Assembly: GCF_009617595.1 (NCBI RefSeq)
Contig: NZ_WIXK01000002.1
Coordinates: 186,001 to 250,000 of the forward strand
From: Tritonibacter aquimaris
GTDB taxonomy: Bacteria > Pseudomonadota > Alphaproteobacteria > Rhodobacterales > Rhodobacteraceae
Reading direction: 5' to 3'
Length of the DNA stretch: 64,000 bases
Every line of letters begins with the position of its first letter. The stretch's first letter is position 1. Position numbers and translations under genes: made by a program. Below the pieces are notes generated by a model. The model made no database searches, was not told the origin of the DNA, and worked only from the letters and a program-made list of their open reading frames with translations. Below, one piece after another: positions 18,326-27,642 of the stretch.

Positions 18326-19149
18326 ATCGCCTCGACCGCCGTGCCCTATTTGCCTCAGGTGCTGCCGCAGCTTTGCTGGCGGCCACCGGTGCTTCGGCAT
18401 CTGGCGCGCCCAAGCGTGGCGGCACTTTGCGTCTGGCTGTTCCACGTGAAAACGACGTTTTGAATACACTGGCGCGCTGGGCGGTGCAGGATGCACTGGT
18501 GGAAATTGGCCCGGATGGCGTGGTGCGCGGCGAACTTGCTCAGCACTGGCAAAGCGATGCTGACGCAAAACGCTGGGAATTTGATCTCCACCCCGATGCA
18601 CAGTTTCATGGTGTCGGGCCTGTGACTGCGGATCAGGTGGTTGCCTCGCTCACGCGTAGTTTGACGTTGCAATGTTCGATTGAACCTCTGGGGGCCAGAA
18701 AAATTGCCCTGACCCTGGCGGAACCTAACCCGCATCTGCCCTATGTTCTTGCACAGCAAAGCAATTTGATCACGCTGGCAGACACCGCGTTGCCAGAGCT
18801 GACAGGCAGCGGGTGTTATGAAGTGGTGCGCGCCACGGAAGGGCGCAACCTGCGCCTGAAACGTGTTGCGAAGCATTATCGCGATCTGCAGGTCGGCTGG
18901 TTTGATGCAGTTGATATTGGTGTCATCCCCAATCGCGACATTCGCGCAGAAGCGCTGCGTGATGGCTTTGTGGATGTGGCATTGTTTCCGCAGGGCGACA
19001 TGCTGCGCAGCCGTCGCAATCTGGTGTTTCACCCTTCCGCCGATGACATGCAGATCGCGGCGCATCGCAATATTGCGATACCACCAAAAGTGGGGCAAAA
19101 CACGGCAATTGATGACGGGCGCCTGCTTGAACGTTGGTGGATGCTTTAG
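18322..19149 (+). CDS. Shortened family 5 solute-binding protein (peptide/nickel ABC type)
   Basis: A 275-residue exported protein with a Tat-like signal (DRRALFASGAAAALLAATG). After it comes GGTLRLAVPRENDVLN, then DALVEIGPDGVVRGELAQHW and a VTADQVVASLTRSL segment, which match the N-terminal lobe of family 5 solute-binding proteins. Full-length members have roughly 500 residues or more; here most of the second lobe is absent. There is no frameshift continuation visible in the following bases. It is coupled to pip by an ATGA overlap, so a role in peptide or proline use is conceivable. No permease or ATPase gene is nearby. It may be a functional reduced form or a decayed copy. Confidence 0.75.
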   Translation: MNRLDRRALFASGAAAALLAATGASASGAPKRGGTLRLAVPRENDVLNTLARWAVQDALVEIGPDGVVRGELAQHWQSDADAKRWEFDLHPDAQFHGVGPVTADQVVASLTRSLTLQCSIEPLGARKIALTLAEPNPHLPYVLAQQSNLITLADTALPELTGSGCYEVVRATEGRNLRLKRVAKHYRDLQVGWFDAVDIGVIPNRDIRAEALRDGFVDVALFPQGDMLRSRRNLVFHPSADDMQIAAHRNIAIPPKVGQNTAIDDGRLLERWWML

Positions 19150-19189
19150 GGCGCCAAATCCGGCTTGCGCTTCCCTTTTGATGTTTCCC

Positions 19190-19218
19190 TTGCAGATTCG
19201 TGGACTTCACTCTATACA
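19190..19218 (+). promoter_or_regulatory. Possible promoter of the rimP-nusA-infB operon
   Basis: TTGCAG (19190-19195) and TATACA (19213-19218) are separated by 17 bases. Both boxes are imperfect, so this is only a candidate. It would give a leader of about 85 bases before rimP. Confidence 0.35.
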
Positions 19219-19236
19219 CCCCCTTAACAGCGGCGT

Positions 19237-19296
19237 GTCGAACTTCGGTTCGGGGCTCCACCGGGAATTTCGACGGGCCGCGCGCCCGTTTTTTTG
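19237..19296 (+). promoter_or_regulatory. rimP operon leader with terminator hairpin and competing stem
   Basis: A GC-rich hairpin ACGGGC (19273-19278) with GCCCGT (19284-19289), followed by seven or more T, ends only about 15 bases before the rimP start. A second stem, GTCGAA (19237-19242) with TTCGAC (19269-19274), overlaps the first arm of the terminator by two bases, so the two cannot fully form together. This has the form of a transcription attenuator. A rimP leader attenuator has been proposed in other bacteria (from memory). It could alternatively simply terminate the pip transcript. Confidence 0.65.
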
Positions 19297-19310
19297 TGTT
19301 TGGACCGCTT

Positions 19311-19904
19311 ATGACAAACGACCTGATTGCCAAAGCCGCCATCGATCGCCGTCTGGCTGAAATCATCTCACCGGTGATTGAGGATCTCGGCTATGAATTG
19401 GTACGCATCCGCTTGATGTCTGGCAAAACCACCATCCTGCAGGTGATGGCCGACAAGCCCGAAGGCGGTATCGAGGTGGATGATTGCGCTGAAATTTCCA
19501 ATGCGATCAGCGCGTCAATGGATGTGGAAGATCCCATTCTGGATGCTTACACCCTGGAAGTGTCGAGCCCCGGAATTGACCGGCCTCTGACCCGGTTGAA
19601 AGACTTCGATATGTTCGAAGGCTACGAAGCCAAACTGGAAACCACCGAGCTGATCGATGGCCGCCGCCGCTTTAAGGGGCAGCTTGCCGGTATTGAAGGC
19701 AATGACGTGCTGATCAATATCGAAGAGCATGGTGAGACCGTCACCATTGGTTTGGATTTCGACTGGCTGAGCGACGCCAAACTGGTGCTGACTGACGATC
19801 TGATTGCAGAAATGTTGCGCCAGCGCAAAGAGGCTGGAACACTTAACGAAGACGCATTCGACGAAATTGAGACCGAAGAAGGGTCCGAAGAGGAGAAGAA
19901 GTAA
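19311..19904 (+). CDS. rimP: Ribosome maturation factor RimP
   Basis: RimP is needed for 30S subunit maturation. The 197-residue protein has the N-terminal domain with [15 protein letters not shown] and the motif [14 protein letters not shown], which is diagnostic for the family, and a C-terminal Sm-like domain. An acidic tail ([13 protein letters not shown]) is present. ATG 19311 is selected because the open frame upstream includes the terminator hairpin. The TAA overlaps the nusA ATG by one base. Confidence 0.95.
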   Translation: MTNDLIAKAAIDRRLAEIISPVIEDLGYELVRIRLMSGKTTILQVMADKPEGGIEVDDCAEISNAISASMDVEDPILDAYTLEVSSPGIDRPLTRLKDFDMFEGYEAKLETTELIDGRRRFKGQLAGIEGNDVLINIEEHGETVTIGLDFDWLSDAKLVLTDDLIAEMLRQRKEAGTLNEDAFDEIETEEGSEEEKK

Positions 19905-21517
19905 TGGCGATTACCTCTGCAAACCAGCTGGAGCTGTTGCAAACCGCTGAGGCCGTGGCGCGTGAGAAAATGATCGACCCCGGTCTGGTGGTCGAAGCCA
20001 TGGAAGAAAGCCTCGCGCGTGCCGCCAAGAGCCGGTACGGCTCTGAAATGGACATTCGGGTGTCGATCGACCGCAAAACCGGTCGCGCAACCTTTACCCG
20101 CGTGCGCACCGTTGTCGAAGAGGAAGAGCTGGAAAACTACCAGTCCGAAATGACTGTTCAGCAGGCCAAGCAATATATGTCGGAGCCTGAGATTGGCGAC
20201 ACATTTGTGGAAGAGATTCCACCGGTTGAGATGGGCCGTATCGCGGCACAATCTGCCAAGCAGGTGATCTTGCAGAAGGTGCGCGAAGCTGAGCGTGACC
20301 GCCAGTACAACGAATTCAAAGACCGCGCAGGCACCATCATCAATGGTCTGGTGAAGCGCGAAGAATACGGCAACGTTATTGTTGATGTGGGAGCCGGTGA
20401 AGCGATCCTGCGCCGCAATGAAAAAATCGGCCGCGAAGCCTATCGCCCGAATGACCGTATCCGCTGCTTTATCAAAGATGTGCGCCGCGAACAGCGTGGC
20501 CCGCAGATCTTCCTGTCGCGCACCGCGCCTGAGTTCATGGCTGAACTCTTTAAAATGGAAGTGCCGGAAATCTACGATGGCGTGATTGAAATCAAATCCG
20601 TTGCTCGTGACCCCGGCTCGCGCGCCAAGATCGCTGTGACCTCCTTTGATGGTTCCATCGATCCGGTTGGGGCCTGTGTGGGTATGCGTGGCTCTCGCGT
20701 GCAGGCGGTTGTGAATGAACTGCAGGGTGAAAAGATCGACATCATCCCGTGGAACGAAGATCAGCCAACCTTCCTTGTGAACGCGCTGCAGCCTGCAGAA
20801 GTATCAAAAGTTGTTCTGGATGAAGAAGCAGGCAAAATCGAAGTTGTGGTTCCTGAAGAACAGCTGAGCCTGGCCATTGGTCGTCGCGGCCAGAACGTGC
20901 GTCTGGCATCGCAGCTGACTGGTCTGGACATCGATATCATGACCGAAGCGGAAGAATCCGCGCGTCGTCAGAAAGAGTTCGAAGCCCGCACCGCGCTGTT
21001 CATGCAGACGCTGGATCTGGACGAATTCTTTGCCCAGCTGCTGGTTTCTGAAGGGTTCACCAACCTGGAAGAGGTTGCCTATGTTGAACTCGACGAGCTG
21101 TTGGTGATTGACGGTGTTGACGAAGGCACCGCGCAAGAGCTGCAGGCGCGTGCCCGTGACTATCTGGAAGCCCAGGCAAAAGCGGCGCTGGATGCGGCCC
21201 GCGCGTTGGGTGTTGAAGATGGGCTTATTGAATTTGAAGGTCTGACACCCCAAATGGTGGAAGCACTGGCAAAAGACGGCATCAAGACGCTGGAAGATTT
21301 TGCCACATGCGCGGACTGGGAATTGGCAGGTGGCTGGACCACTGTCGATGGTCAGCGCGTCAAAGACGACGGTATTCTCGAATCCTTTGGTGTCAGCCTC
21401 GAAGATGCGCAGGATCTGGTGATGACGGCTCGCGTCATGCTGGGTTGGGTTGATCCGGCTGAGCTGGAAGCCGCCGACGAGGAAGAAGAAGTCGAAACTG
21501 AGGAAGGCGAGGCCTGA
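19904..21517 (+). CDS. nusA: Transcription termination/antitermination protein NusA
   Basis: NusA binds RNA polymerase and RNA to modulate pausing, termination and antitermination. The 537-residue protein has the N-terminal polymerase-binding domain, an S1 domain (about 135-200, beginning INGLVKREEYGNVIVDVG), two KH domains (about 230-375, with GACVGMRGSRVQ and AIGRRGQNVRLA) and a C-terminal half with repeated helix-hairpin-helix-like units ending in an acidic tail. The start shares a base with the rimP stop. Operon order rimP-nusA-ylxR-infB is conserved in proteobacteria. Confidence 0.97.
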   Translation: MAITSANQLELLQTAEAVAREKMIDPGLVVEAMEESLARAAKSRYGSEMDIRVSIDRKTGRATFTRVRTVVEEEELENYQSEMTVQQAKQYMSEPEIGDTFVEEIPPVEMGRIAAQSAKQVILQKVREAERDRQYNEFKDRAGTIINGLVKREEYGNVIVDVGAGEAILRRNEKIGREAYRPNDRIRCFIKDVRREQRGPQIFLSRTAPEFMAELFKMEVPEIYDGVIEIKSVARDPGSRAKIAVTSFDGSIDPVGACVGMRGSRVQAVVNELQGEKIDIIPWNEDQPTFLVNALQPAEVSKVVLDEEAGKIEVVVPEEQLSLAIGRRGQNVRLASQLTGLDIDIMTEAEESARRQKEFEARTALFMQTLDLDEFFAQLLVSEGFTNLEEVAYVELDELLVIDGVDEGTAQELQARARDYLEAQAKAALDAARALGVEDGLIEFEGLTPQMVEALAKDGIKTLEDFATCADWELAGGWTTVDGQRVKDDGILESFGVSLEDAQDLVMTARVMLGWVDPAELEAADEEEEVETEEGEA

Positions 21518-21540
21518 TTTCAGGTCTCGGGAAGCATATC

Positions 21541-22161
21541 ATGACCCGTGGTGGAACAAAAAAAGACCTGGCTGAAGGTTCAGAGCGCAAATGCCTGGCC
21601 ACAGGTGAGGTGCAGCCGCGTGACGGGTTGATACGTTTTGTATTGGGGCCTGATGCCTTAGTTTTTCCCGACATTATGGGCAAATTGCCCGGTCGCGGCG
21701 TCTATGTCGCGGCCAATCGCTCTGCTCTTGAAACTGCGGTGAAGAAAAAAGTTTTTGCTCGCGGTTTCAAAACCAAAGCCGTTGTTCAAGACGGTCTGGT
21801 TGCAGAGATCGAAACCCAGCTGGCGCGCCGTTTGGTTGAGCTGATCAGTCTCGCGCGCAAATCCGGTCGGGCTGTCTCGGGCTACGAGAAGGTCAAAGAC
21901 TGGCTGATTAAAGAAGAAGCGCGGATCCTGATACAAGCGTCAGATGGATCTGGGCGTGGGAAGTCCAAACTGAGCACCCCTTATAAGGGAAAATTTATCG
22001 GATGTTTGACATCTAACGAGCTTGGGATGGCATTTGGACGCGAAACTGTCATACATGCGGCCCTCGCCTCTGGCGGACTCAGCAAACGTGTTGTAGAGGA
22101 AGCGCAACGACTACAAGGTTTGCGCGAGATGAAGGGCGGCAACGGCCGCACGGAAGGATAA
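21541..22161 (+). CDS. YlxR-family RNA-binding protein fused to an L7Ae-like domain
   Basis: A 206-residue protein between nusA and infB. Residues 15-75 match the YlxR (DUF448) fold: [20 protein letters not shown] and [10 protein letters not shown]. Residues about 95-195 resemble a ribosomal L7Ae-like domain ([19 protein letters not shown]). This fusion is usual in alphaproteobacteria. A role in RNA binding or RNase P modulation is known only for some relatives. Confidence 0.88.
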   Translation: MTRGGTKKDLAEGSERKCLATGEVQPRDGLIRFVLGPDALVFPDIMGKLPGRGVYVAANRSALETAVKKKVFARGFKTKAVVQDGLVAEIETQLARRLVELISLARKSGRAVSGYEKVKDWLIKEEARILIQASDGSGRGKSKLSTPYKGKFIGCLTSNELGMAFGRETVIHAALASGGLSKRVVEEAQRLQGLREMKGGNGRTEG

Positions 22162-22169
22162 AAAGCTTT

Positions 22170-24653
22170 ATGAGCGATAATGACGGCAAAAAGACATTGG
22201 GTTTGCGTGGTTCCCGTCCGGGGAACGTGAAACAGAGTTTCAGCCACGGGCGGACCAAGAATGTCGTGGTGGAAACCAAACGCAAACGCGTGGTGGTTCC
22301 CAAGCCGGGCGCTGGAAAGTCTGGTGGCGGTGTCGGTGGTTCGGGTGATGCATCGCGTCGCCCCGGCGGCATTTCTGATGCGGAAATGGCGCGTCGCCTG
22401 AAAGCCCTGCAAGCAGCAAAAGCGCGCGAAGCCGAAGAAGCGGCTGAACGTGAAGCGGCCGAGAAAGCCCGTGCGGAAGAGCGTGAGCGTCGCCGCGCCG
22501 AGCTGGAAGCAAAAGAGCGCGAGCAGCGCGAAGCTGAAGAACGCGCCCGTCAAAAGGCAGCGGAAGAAGAGCGTAAACGCGCTGAAGCAGCAGAAGCACA
22601 AAAACGTGCTGCAGCTGCAGCTGCTGAAAAGACCGAAAAGAAAAAAGTTGAAAGCAGCGCCAGCCGTCCTGCGCCGAAGCCGGGTCAAGCGGCAACTCCG
22701 CGCAAGTCTGATCGTGAACGCGAAGAGCGTGGTCGTGGCAAAGGTCGTGATGAAGGTCGCCGCTCTGGCAAACTGACGCTGAGCCAGGCAACCGGTGGTG
22801 CAGGTGGGCGTCAGCGCTCGGTTGCATCTATGCGCCGTAAACAAGAACGTGCCCGTCAGAAAGCCATGGGTACGGTTGAGCGTGAAAAGGTAGTACGTGA
22901 TGTGCAGCTGCCTGAGGCTATTGTTGTCTCAGAGCTTGCCAACCGTATGGCTGAGCGCGTTGCCGATATCGTTAAGTCGCTCATGAACATGGGCATGATG
23001 GTTACGCAAAACCAGACGATCGACGCGGATACCGCGGAACTGATCATCGAGGAATTCGGCCACAAAGTCGTTCGTGTTTCTGACGCCGACGTGGAAGATG
23101 TTATTCAGGACATTGAAGAGAAAGACGAAGATCTTCAATCACGTCCACCAGTGATTACCATCATGGGCCACGTTGACCACGGTAAAACCTCGCTGTTGGA
23201 TGCGATCCGCGACGCCAAAGTTGTTTCTGGTGAGGCCGGTGGCATCACGCAGCACATTGGTGCGTATCAGGTGAAAACCGATGGTGGTACAACACTGTCG
23301 TTCCTCGATACTCCGGGTCACGCTGCCTTTACGTCCATGCGCTCACGTGGTGCGCAGGTGACTGACATCGTGGTTCTGGTTGTTGCAGCAGACGATTCTG
23401 TTATGCCGCAGACCATTGAAGCGATTGCCCACGCAAAAGCAGCTGAGGTGCCGATGATTGTTGCGATCAACAAAATCGACAAACCAGCCGCTGATGCGAA
23501 CAAAGTGCGCGCAGAACTTCTGCAGCACGAGGTAATCGTCGAAGCCATGTCTGGTGAAGTGCAGGACGTCGAAGTTTCCGCGCATACGGGCCAGGGCCTG
23601 GATGAACTGCTGGAAGCGATCGCGCTGCAGGCGGAAATTCTGGAACTGAAAGCCAACCCGGACCGCGCCGCCCAAGGTGCTGTGATCGAAGCTCAACTCG
23701 ACGTTGGTCGCGGCCCTGTTGCAACCGTTCTGGTTCAAAAAGGCACTCTGCGCCAAGGCGACATTTTTGTTGTGGGTGAGCAGTACGGTAAGGTCCGTGC
23801 GCTGATCAACGACAAGGGTGAGCGCGTAAAAGAAGCTGGCCCATCGGTTCCGGTTGAGGTTCTGGGTCTGAACGGCACACCCGAAGCGGGTGACGTTTTG
23901 AACGTGACCGAAACCGAAGCACAGGCACGTGAAATCGCGGAATACCGCGAGCAAGCTGCTAAGGACAAACGTGCCGCAGCTGGCGCAGCGACCACGCTGG
24001 AACAGCTGATGCAAAAGGCGAAGGACGACGAAAACGTTTCTGAGCTGCCGATCCTGGTCAAAGCTGACGTGCAAGGTTCTGCCGAAGCAATCGTTCAGGC
24101 GATGGAAAAAATCGGCAACGATGAAGTTCGTGTCCGTGTGCTGCACTCCGGTGTGGGCGCGATTACTGAAACTGACATCGGTCTGGCCGAAGCGTCTGGC
24201 GCGCCGGTTATGGGCTTTAACGTCCGTGCCAACGCATCTGCGCGTAACACCGCCAACCAAAAAGGCGTTGAGATCCGCTACTACTCGGTGATCTATGACC
24301 TGGTGGACGATGTGAAAGCGGCGGCCTCAGGTCTGCTGTCTGCCGAGATCAAAGAGAACTTCATCGGTTACGCCACCATCAAGGATGTCTTCAAGGTATC
24401 CAACGTTGGTAAGGTTGCGGGCTGTCTTGTCACCGAAGGTGTGGCACGCCGCTCGGCCGGTGTACGTCTGCTGCGCGACAACGTTGTGATCCACGAAGGC
24501 ACGCTGAAAACGCTCAAACGCTTCAAAGACGAAGTGGCCGAGGTTCAGTCTGGTCAGGAATGTGGTATGGCGTTTGAAAACTACGATGACATCCGTGCAA
24601 ACGATGTGATCGAGATCTTCGAACGTGAAGAGGTCACGCGTACGCTCGACTAA
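22170..24653 (+). CDS. infB: Translation initiation factor IF-2
   Basis: IF-2 is the GTPase that brings initiator tRNA to the 30S subunit. The 827-residue protein has a long charged Ala/Glu/Arg-rich N-terminal region (about 65-225), then the G domain with G1 GHVDHGKT (333-340), DTPGH (about 380) and NKID (about 434), domain II, and a C-terminal domain ending [11 protein letters not shown]. The start ATG 22170 follows eight bases after the ylxR-like stop. Two hairpin terminators follow. Confidence 0.97.
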   Translation: MSDNDGKKTLGLRGSRPGNVKQSFSHGRTKNVVVETKRKRVVVPKPGAGKSGGGVGGSGDASRRPGGISDAEMARRLKALQAAKAREAEEAAEREAAEKARAEERERRRAELEAKEREQREAEERARQKAAEEERKRAEAAEAQKRAAAAAAEKTEKKKVESSASRPAPKPGQAATPRKSDREREERGRGKGRDEGRRSGKLTLSQATGGAGGRQRSVASMRRKQERARQKAMGTVEREKVVRDVQLPEAIVVSELANRMAERVADIVKSLMNMGMMVTQNQTIDADTAELIIEEFGHKVVRVSDADVEDVIQDIEEKDEDLQSRPPVITIMGHVDHGKTSLLDAIRDAKVVSGEAGGITQHIGAYQVKTDGGTTLSFLDTPGHAAFTSMRSRGAQVTDIVVLVVAADDSVMPQTIEAIAHAKAAEVPMIVAINKIDKPAADANKVRAELLQHEVIVEAMSGEVQDVEVSAHTGQGLDELLEAIALQAEILELKANPDRAAQGAVIEAQLDVGRGPVATVLVQKGTLRQGDIFVVGEQYGKVRALINDKGERVKEAGPSVPVEVLGLNGTPEAGDVLNVTETEAQAREIAEYREQAAKDKRAAAGAATTLEQLMQKAKDDENVSELPILVKADVQGSAEAIVQAMEKIGNDEVRVRVLHSGVGAITETDIGLAEASGAPVMGFNVRANASARNTANQKGVEIRYYSVIYDLVDDVKAAASGLLSAEIKENFIGYATIKDVFKVSNVGKVAGCLVTEGVARRSAGVRLLRDNVVIHEGTLKTLKRFKDEVAEVQSGQECGMAFENYDDIRANDVIEIFEREEVTRTLD

Positions 24654-24674
24654 AGCGATCGTATATTTGAATTG

Positions 24675-24706
24675 AAAAACCCGGTCCTTGTGGCCGGGTT
24701 TTTTGT
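24675..24706 (+). terminator. Rho-independent terminator of the infB operon
   Basis: Stem AAAACCCGG with CCGGGTTTT around TCCTTGTGG, then a T run, 20 bases after the infB stop. Confidence 0.9.
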
Positions 24707-24732
24707 TCACGGTGTAAAGCGTCGAGGCCAAG

Positions 24733-24764
24733 AAAAAAGGCAGCCCAAAGAGCCGCCTTTTTCT
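24733..24764 (-). terminator. Rho-independent terminator of the 44-aa gene
   Basis: Read on the minus strand, GGCGGCTC pairs with GGGCTGCC (two wobble pairs) around a TTT loop and is followed by six T residues. It lies about 20 bases beyond the 44-codon gene stop. The plus strand also has a T run, so it may back up the infB terminator. Confidence 0.8.
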
Positions 24765-24784
24765 ATTCCGTGTGAGTGGTGGTC

Positions 24785-24919
24785 TTAAGCTGCCGATTGG
24801 ACCGGCATGCCCTCATAAATTTTTTTGCCGACTCTGACTGCGATCTTCCCGCCAGGTAGTGAGCGCAGGTACACGCCTTGAACTGAAACGTAGGTACCCA
24901 TCGTAATAGTTCGGATCAT
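24785..24919 (-). CDS. Conserved-looking 44-residue protein of unknown function
   Basis: A 44-codon frame reading MIRTITMGTYVSVQGVYL at the start and ending in PVQSAA, with the centre rich in Gly, Lys and Val (PGGKIAVRVGKKIYEG). It has a very strong Shine-Dalgarno, GGGAGG, about eight bases before the ATG at 24919, and a terminator just past its stop. The pattern of alternating hydrophobic residues suggests a small beta-rich cytoplasmic protein. No function is recognised. A longer overlapping frame (24813-25052) lacks a ribosome binding site and is less plausible. Confidence 0.72.
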   Translation of the reverse strand: MIRTITMGTYVSVQGVYLRSLPGGKIAVRVGKKIYEGMPVQSAA

Positions 24920-24951
24920 CAAACGCCCTCCCGTTAAGATCCATCATTTCG

Positions 24952-25000
24952 AAGTATGACCTTGCAGAGTCATGCTTGATGAAAGACCTTAACAAAAGGT
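24952..25000. repeat. Two inverted repeats upstream of the 44-aa gene
   Basis: AAGTATGAC (24952-24960) and GTCATGCTT (24969-24977) form a nine-base dyad with one mismatch and an eight-base spacer. ACCTT (24986-24990) and AAGGT (24996-25000) form a second perfect dyad. They lie 33-81 bases upstream of the small gene and could be operators or leader hairpins. The rest of the 180-base gap to mutT shows nothing clear. Confidence 0.5.
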
Positions 25001-25098
25001 TCACAAACTTAGCCAGAGAAACTTGTTTCCGAAGGGTGAAAAATACCATCAATAACGCGTTTTTGATGCCTCTACAAAAACAGCATTCGATCCGCGGA

Positions 25099-25497
25099 TT
25101 ATAGCCAGTCCCGCAATATCGGGATCAACGGAATGTCCGCGGGTGGCATTTCATAGTCGCGCAGGTCCTTGGCATAGACCCATTTCAGCGTCTGACCTTC
25201 GCGGCCTTGTGGAATACCTTCCCATTTTCGACAGGCGAAAAGCGGCATAAGGAGATGAAAATTCTCGTAACTGTGGCTTGCAAAGGTCAAAGGTGCCAAG
25301 CAAGAGGACCAGGTGTTGATCCCGAGTTCCTCTTGCAATTCGCGGATCAGCGCGGCCTCTGGGGTTTCTCCGGCTTCAATTTTTCCGCCGGGAAACTCCC
25401 ACATACCAGCCATGGATTTGCCTTCCGGGCGTTGCGCAATCAACACACGCCCATCTGCGTCGACCAATGCCACGGCTGAAACGAGTACAGTTTTCAT
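25099..25497 (-). CDS. mutT: MutT-type 8-oxo-dGTP diphosphatase
   Basis: A 132-residue Nudix protein of normal MutT length. The box GGKIEAGETPEAALIRELQ plus EELGI (about 37-60) is perfect, preceded by MWEFPG, the MutT-specific context for purine recognition. It hydrolyses oxidised dGTP to prevent A:T to C:G transversions. It overlaps the argJ stop by four bases and is probably cotranscribed with argJ and the PPIase gene. Confidence 0.93.
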   Translation of the reverse strand: MKTVLVSAVALVDADGRVLIAQRPEGKSMAGMWEFPGGKIEAGETPEAALIRELQEELGINTWSSCLAPLTFASHSYENFHLLMPLFACRKWEGIPQGREGQTLKWVYAKDLRDYEMPPADIPLIPILRDWL

Positions 25498-26720
25498 GAT
25501 CTGTAGTCCGCATTTATGGTAATATATTGGTGGGTTAGGTCACAGGTCCAGACGGTTGCGGCGCCATTACCAAGGCCAAGATCGACGCTGAGTGTGATCT
25601 CTGATTTCTTCATTTCTGCCACGCCCAGCTCTTCGCGGTAGTTGGAAGATACCCAGCCTTTTTCAGCCACCAGTACTTCGCCAAATGAGATGGTCAGCAA
25701 ATCGCGGTCCGCTTCGGCACCCGATTTGCCAATTGCCATGACAACACGGCCCCAATTGGGATCTTCACCAGCGATCGCGGTTTTGACCAATGGCGAATTA
25801 GCAATCGCCATCGCGTGGGTTTTGGCTTCTTGGTCTGATACGGCTCCGGTTACAGCGATCTCAACAAATTTGGTGGCGCCTTCGCCATCGCGTACAACCT
25901 GATGGGCAAGATCAAGCATCACCAAATTCAAAGCCGCTGCAAAATCAGCATTTCCAGCCACATCTACACCCGATGCGCCGGTTGCACAGAGCAACAGGCT
26001 GTCGGAGGTAGAGGTGTCGCTGTCGACGGTAATTGCATTGAAGCTGGTATCGTTGAGCGAAGACAGCAGCGTCTGCAACGCTGATTGTTCGCAGACCGCA
26101 TCGGTAAAGATATAGACCAGCATAGTGGCCATGTCCGGTGCAACCATGCCGGATCCTTTGGCGATACCAGCGATCCGCACCTCTTTGCCACCAACCATCA
26201 GCGTCGCGCCAGCGCCCTTGGCAAAGGTATCTGTGGTCATGATGGCTTGTGCGGCTGCTTCGACCTGACCGGGTTCTAACGCAGCGGCCAATTTGTCGAT
26301 CTGCGCAATAATCCGTTCATGGGGCAGCGGTTCGCCAATCACGCCAGTAGAAGCGGTGAACACGCGTTCGACCGGCACATTGACACGGGCTGCCACAGCG
26401 GTGGTGATTTCTTCAACCGAGGTCTGGCCGTAGTGGCCGGTAAAGGCGTTGGAATTGCCGGAGTTTACCAGAATTGCCGCGCCTTGGCTGTTGTCTCCAC
26501 CCAGTTTTGCCTGACAGTCAAGAACAGGGGCTGAGCGGGTTTTGGAGCGCGTGAACACACCGGCAATAGCTGTGCCGGGTTGCAGTTCAGCCAACATCAC
26601 ATCGGTGCGATCGGTGTATTTAACCCCCGCAGAAGCAGTGGCAAAGCGCACGCCAGCAATGTCTGGCAGCTCTGGAAAGGCTTCAGGGGCGAGTGGTGAA
26701 ACAGGGAGAGGTGCAGCCAT
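25494..26720 (-). CDS. argJ: Bifunctional glutamate N-acetyltransferase / N-acetylglutamate synthase ArgJ
   Basis: ArgJ transfers the acetyl group from N-acetylornithine to glutamate in arginine synthesis. The 408-residue precursor should cleave itself before Thr199 in APDMATMLVY to give alpha and beta chains. Other conserved stretches are LVNSGNSNAFTG, TASTGVIGEPL and IAGEDPNWGR. It lies two bases after the PPIase gene stop and overlaps mutT. Whether it is mono- or bifunctional is not certain from the sequence. Confidence 0.95.
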   Translation of the reverse strand: MAAPLPVSPLAPEAFPELPDIAGVRFATASAGVKYTDRTDVMLAELQPGTAIAGVFTRSKTRSAPVLDCQAKLGGDNSQGAAILVNSGNSNAFTGHYGQTSVEEITTAVAARVNVPVERVFTASTGVIGEPLPHERIIAQIDKLAAALEPGQVEAAAQAIMTTDTFAKGAGATLMVGGKEVRIAGIAKGSGMVAPDMATMLVYIFTDAVCEQSALQTLLSSLNDTSFNAITVDSDTSTSDSLLLCATGASGVDVAGNADFAAALNLVMLDLAHQVVRDGEGATKFVEIAVTGAVSDQEAKTHAMAIANSPLVKTAIAGEDPNWGRVVMAIGKSGAEADRDLLTISFGEVLVAEKGWVSSNYREELGVAEMKKSEITLSVDLGLGNGAATVWTCDLTHQYITINADYRS

Positions 26721-26722
26721 AG

Positions 26723-27574
26723 TTAATTTCCGATCTGGCTCAGGTCTTTGATGATTGCCGGGTCAAAGTCTTTGAGGTCCGGACGGGTGATGTCTGCTTC
26801 GGCAGTCAGCGCGTCGACATGGGCTTCAATTGCGGCCTGACGCAGGTTGTTGGCAAGCTGTTCGCGTACGGTTTCAAATTCGGGCGCTTCCGCCTTGCGG
26901 CGTTCCGTGAGCAAAATCACGTGCCAGCCAAATTGGGTTTGGATTGGATCGGAGACTTCGCCGTTCTTCATGGCAAGCACGGCTGTTTCAAACTCTGGCA
27001 CCATCTGGCCAAGACCAAACCAACCAAGCGCACCGCCGCCGGGGCCAGAAGGTCCAGTGGAACGCGCCTTCGCCATGGTGGCAAAATCGGCACCACCGTC
27101 GAGCTCTTTTTTAATGTCCTGCGCTTCGACCTCGGTCTCTACCAGAATGTGTGACGCATTAAATTCGTCGCCGCCATCACCGGTGGAATAGGCTTCATCA
27201 TAGGCTGCGCGAATTTTATCTTCAGTCGCGGCATTCGCCATCACCTTCTGGATTACTTCCTGTGCCAGAAGCGTGCGCATTTCATTGTCGACGGTGAGCT
27301 GGACGTGCAGCGGAACTTCGCCACCGACCTCTTGGGACAGGGCCGTTTGTTGGATCAGCTGGTCCAGAATGGCCTTGAACAACACATCAATCGGCAGCTG
27401 TTTATACTGCGCGGGCAGGCTTTCATGGGCGATGATCATGTGGCCAATGGTGATCTCAGTGCCGTTTACGGTGGCGACAACGGAATTGGCGTCCGGCGCG
27501 GCTTTTGCGGGGGCGGACAGCGCCAGCATAGCTGCCACAGCCAGAGCTGGCAGAAAAGTGAGGCCTTTGCGCAT
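26723..27574 (-). CDS. Parvulin-type peptidylprolyl isomerase, exported
   Basis: A 283-residue periplasmic foldase of the SurA/PrsA/PpiD type. A signal peptide ends at about residue 25 (APAKA). A helical N-domain is followed by one parvulin domain (about 138-233) with FNASHILVET, GALGWFGLGQMVPEFE and FGWHVILLTE. The protein is divergent from secA and upstream of argJ and mutT, so envelope protein folding sits beside the secretion ATPase. No lipobox is seen. Confidence 0.9.
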   Translation of the reverse strand: MRKGLTFLPALAVAAMLALSAPAKAAPDANSVVATVNGTEITIGHMIIAHESLPAQYKQLPIDVLFKAILDQLIQQTALSQEVGGEVPLHVQLTVDNEMRTLLAQEVIQKVMANAATEDKIRAAYDEAYSTGDGGDEFNASHILVETEVEAQDIKKELDGGADFATMAKARSTGPSGPGGGALGWFGLGQMVPEFETAVLAMKNGEVSDPIQTQFGWHVILLTERRKAEAPEFETVREQLANNLRQAAIEAHVDALTAEADITRPDLKDFDPAIIKDLSQIGN

Positions 27575-27613
27575 GGAAATCTTCCTATTCTGTTATGACC
27601 GCGTGCCGCGGCG

Positions 27614-27642
27614 TTGACACTGAAATGGCTGCCCCTTACATC
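27614..27642 (+). promoter_or_regulatory. Candidate secA promoter
   Basis: A perfect -35 box TTGACA (27614-27619) with a weak -10 TACATC (27637-27642) at 17-base spacing, 111 bases before the secA ATG, in the intergenic region divergent from the PPIase gene. Confidence 0.45.

Noticed and set aside
19237-19270. TTCGG-containing segment resembling a tRNA T-arm in the rimP leader
   Set aside because: There is no cloverleaf, acceptor or anticodon stem; it fits a simple leader stem better.
22170-22844. Repeated Cys/Phe-rich frames opposite the start of infB
   Set aside because: Produced by the low-complexity Ala/Glu/Arg codons of the IF-2 N-terminal region.
24813-25052. 79-codon minus-strand frame near infB
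   Set aside because: It lacks a ribosome site and overlaps the 44-codon frame that has a strong one.
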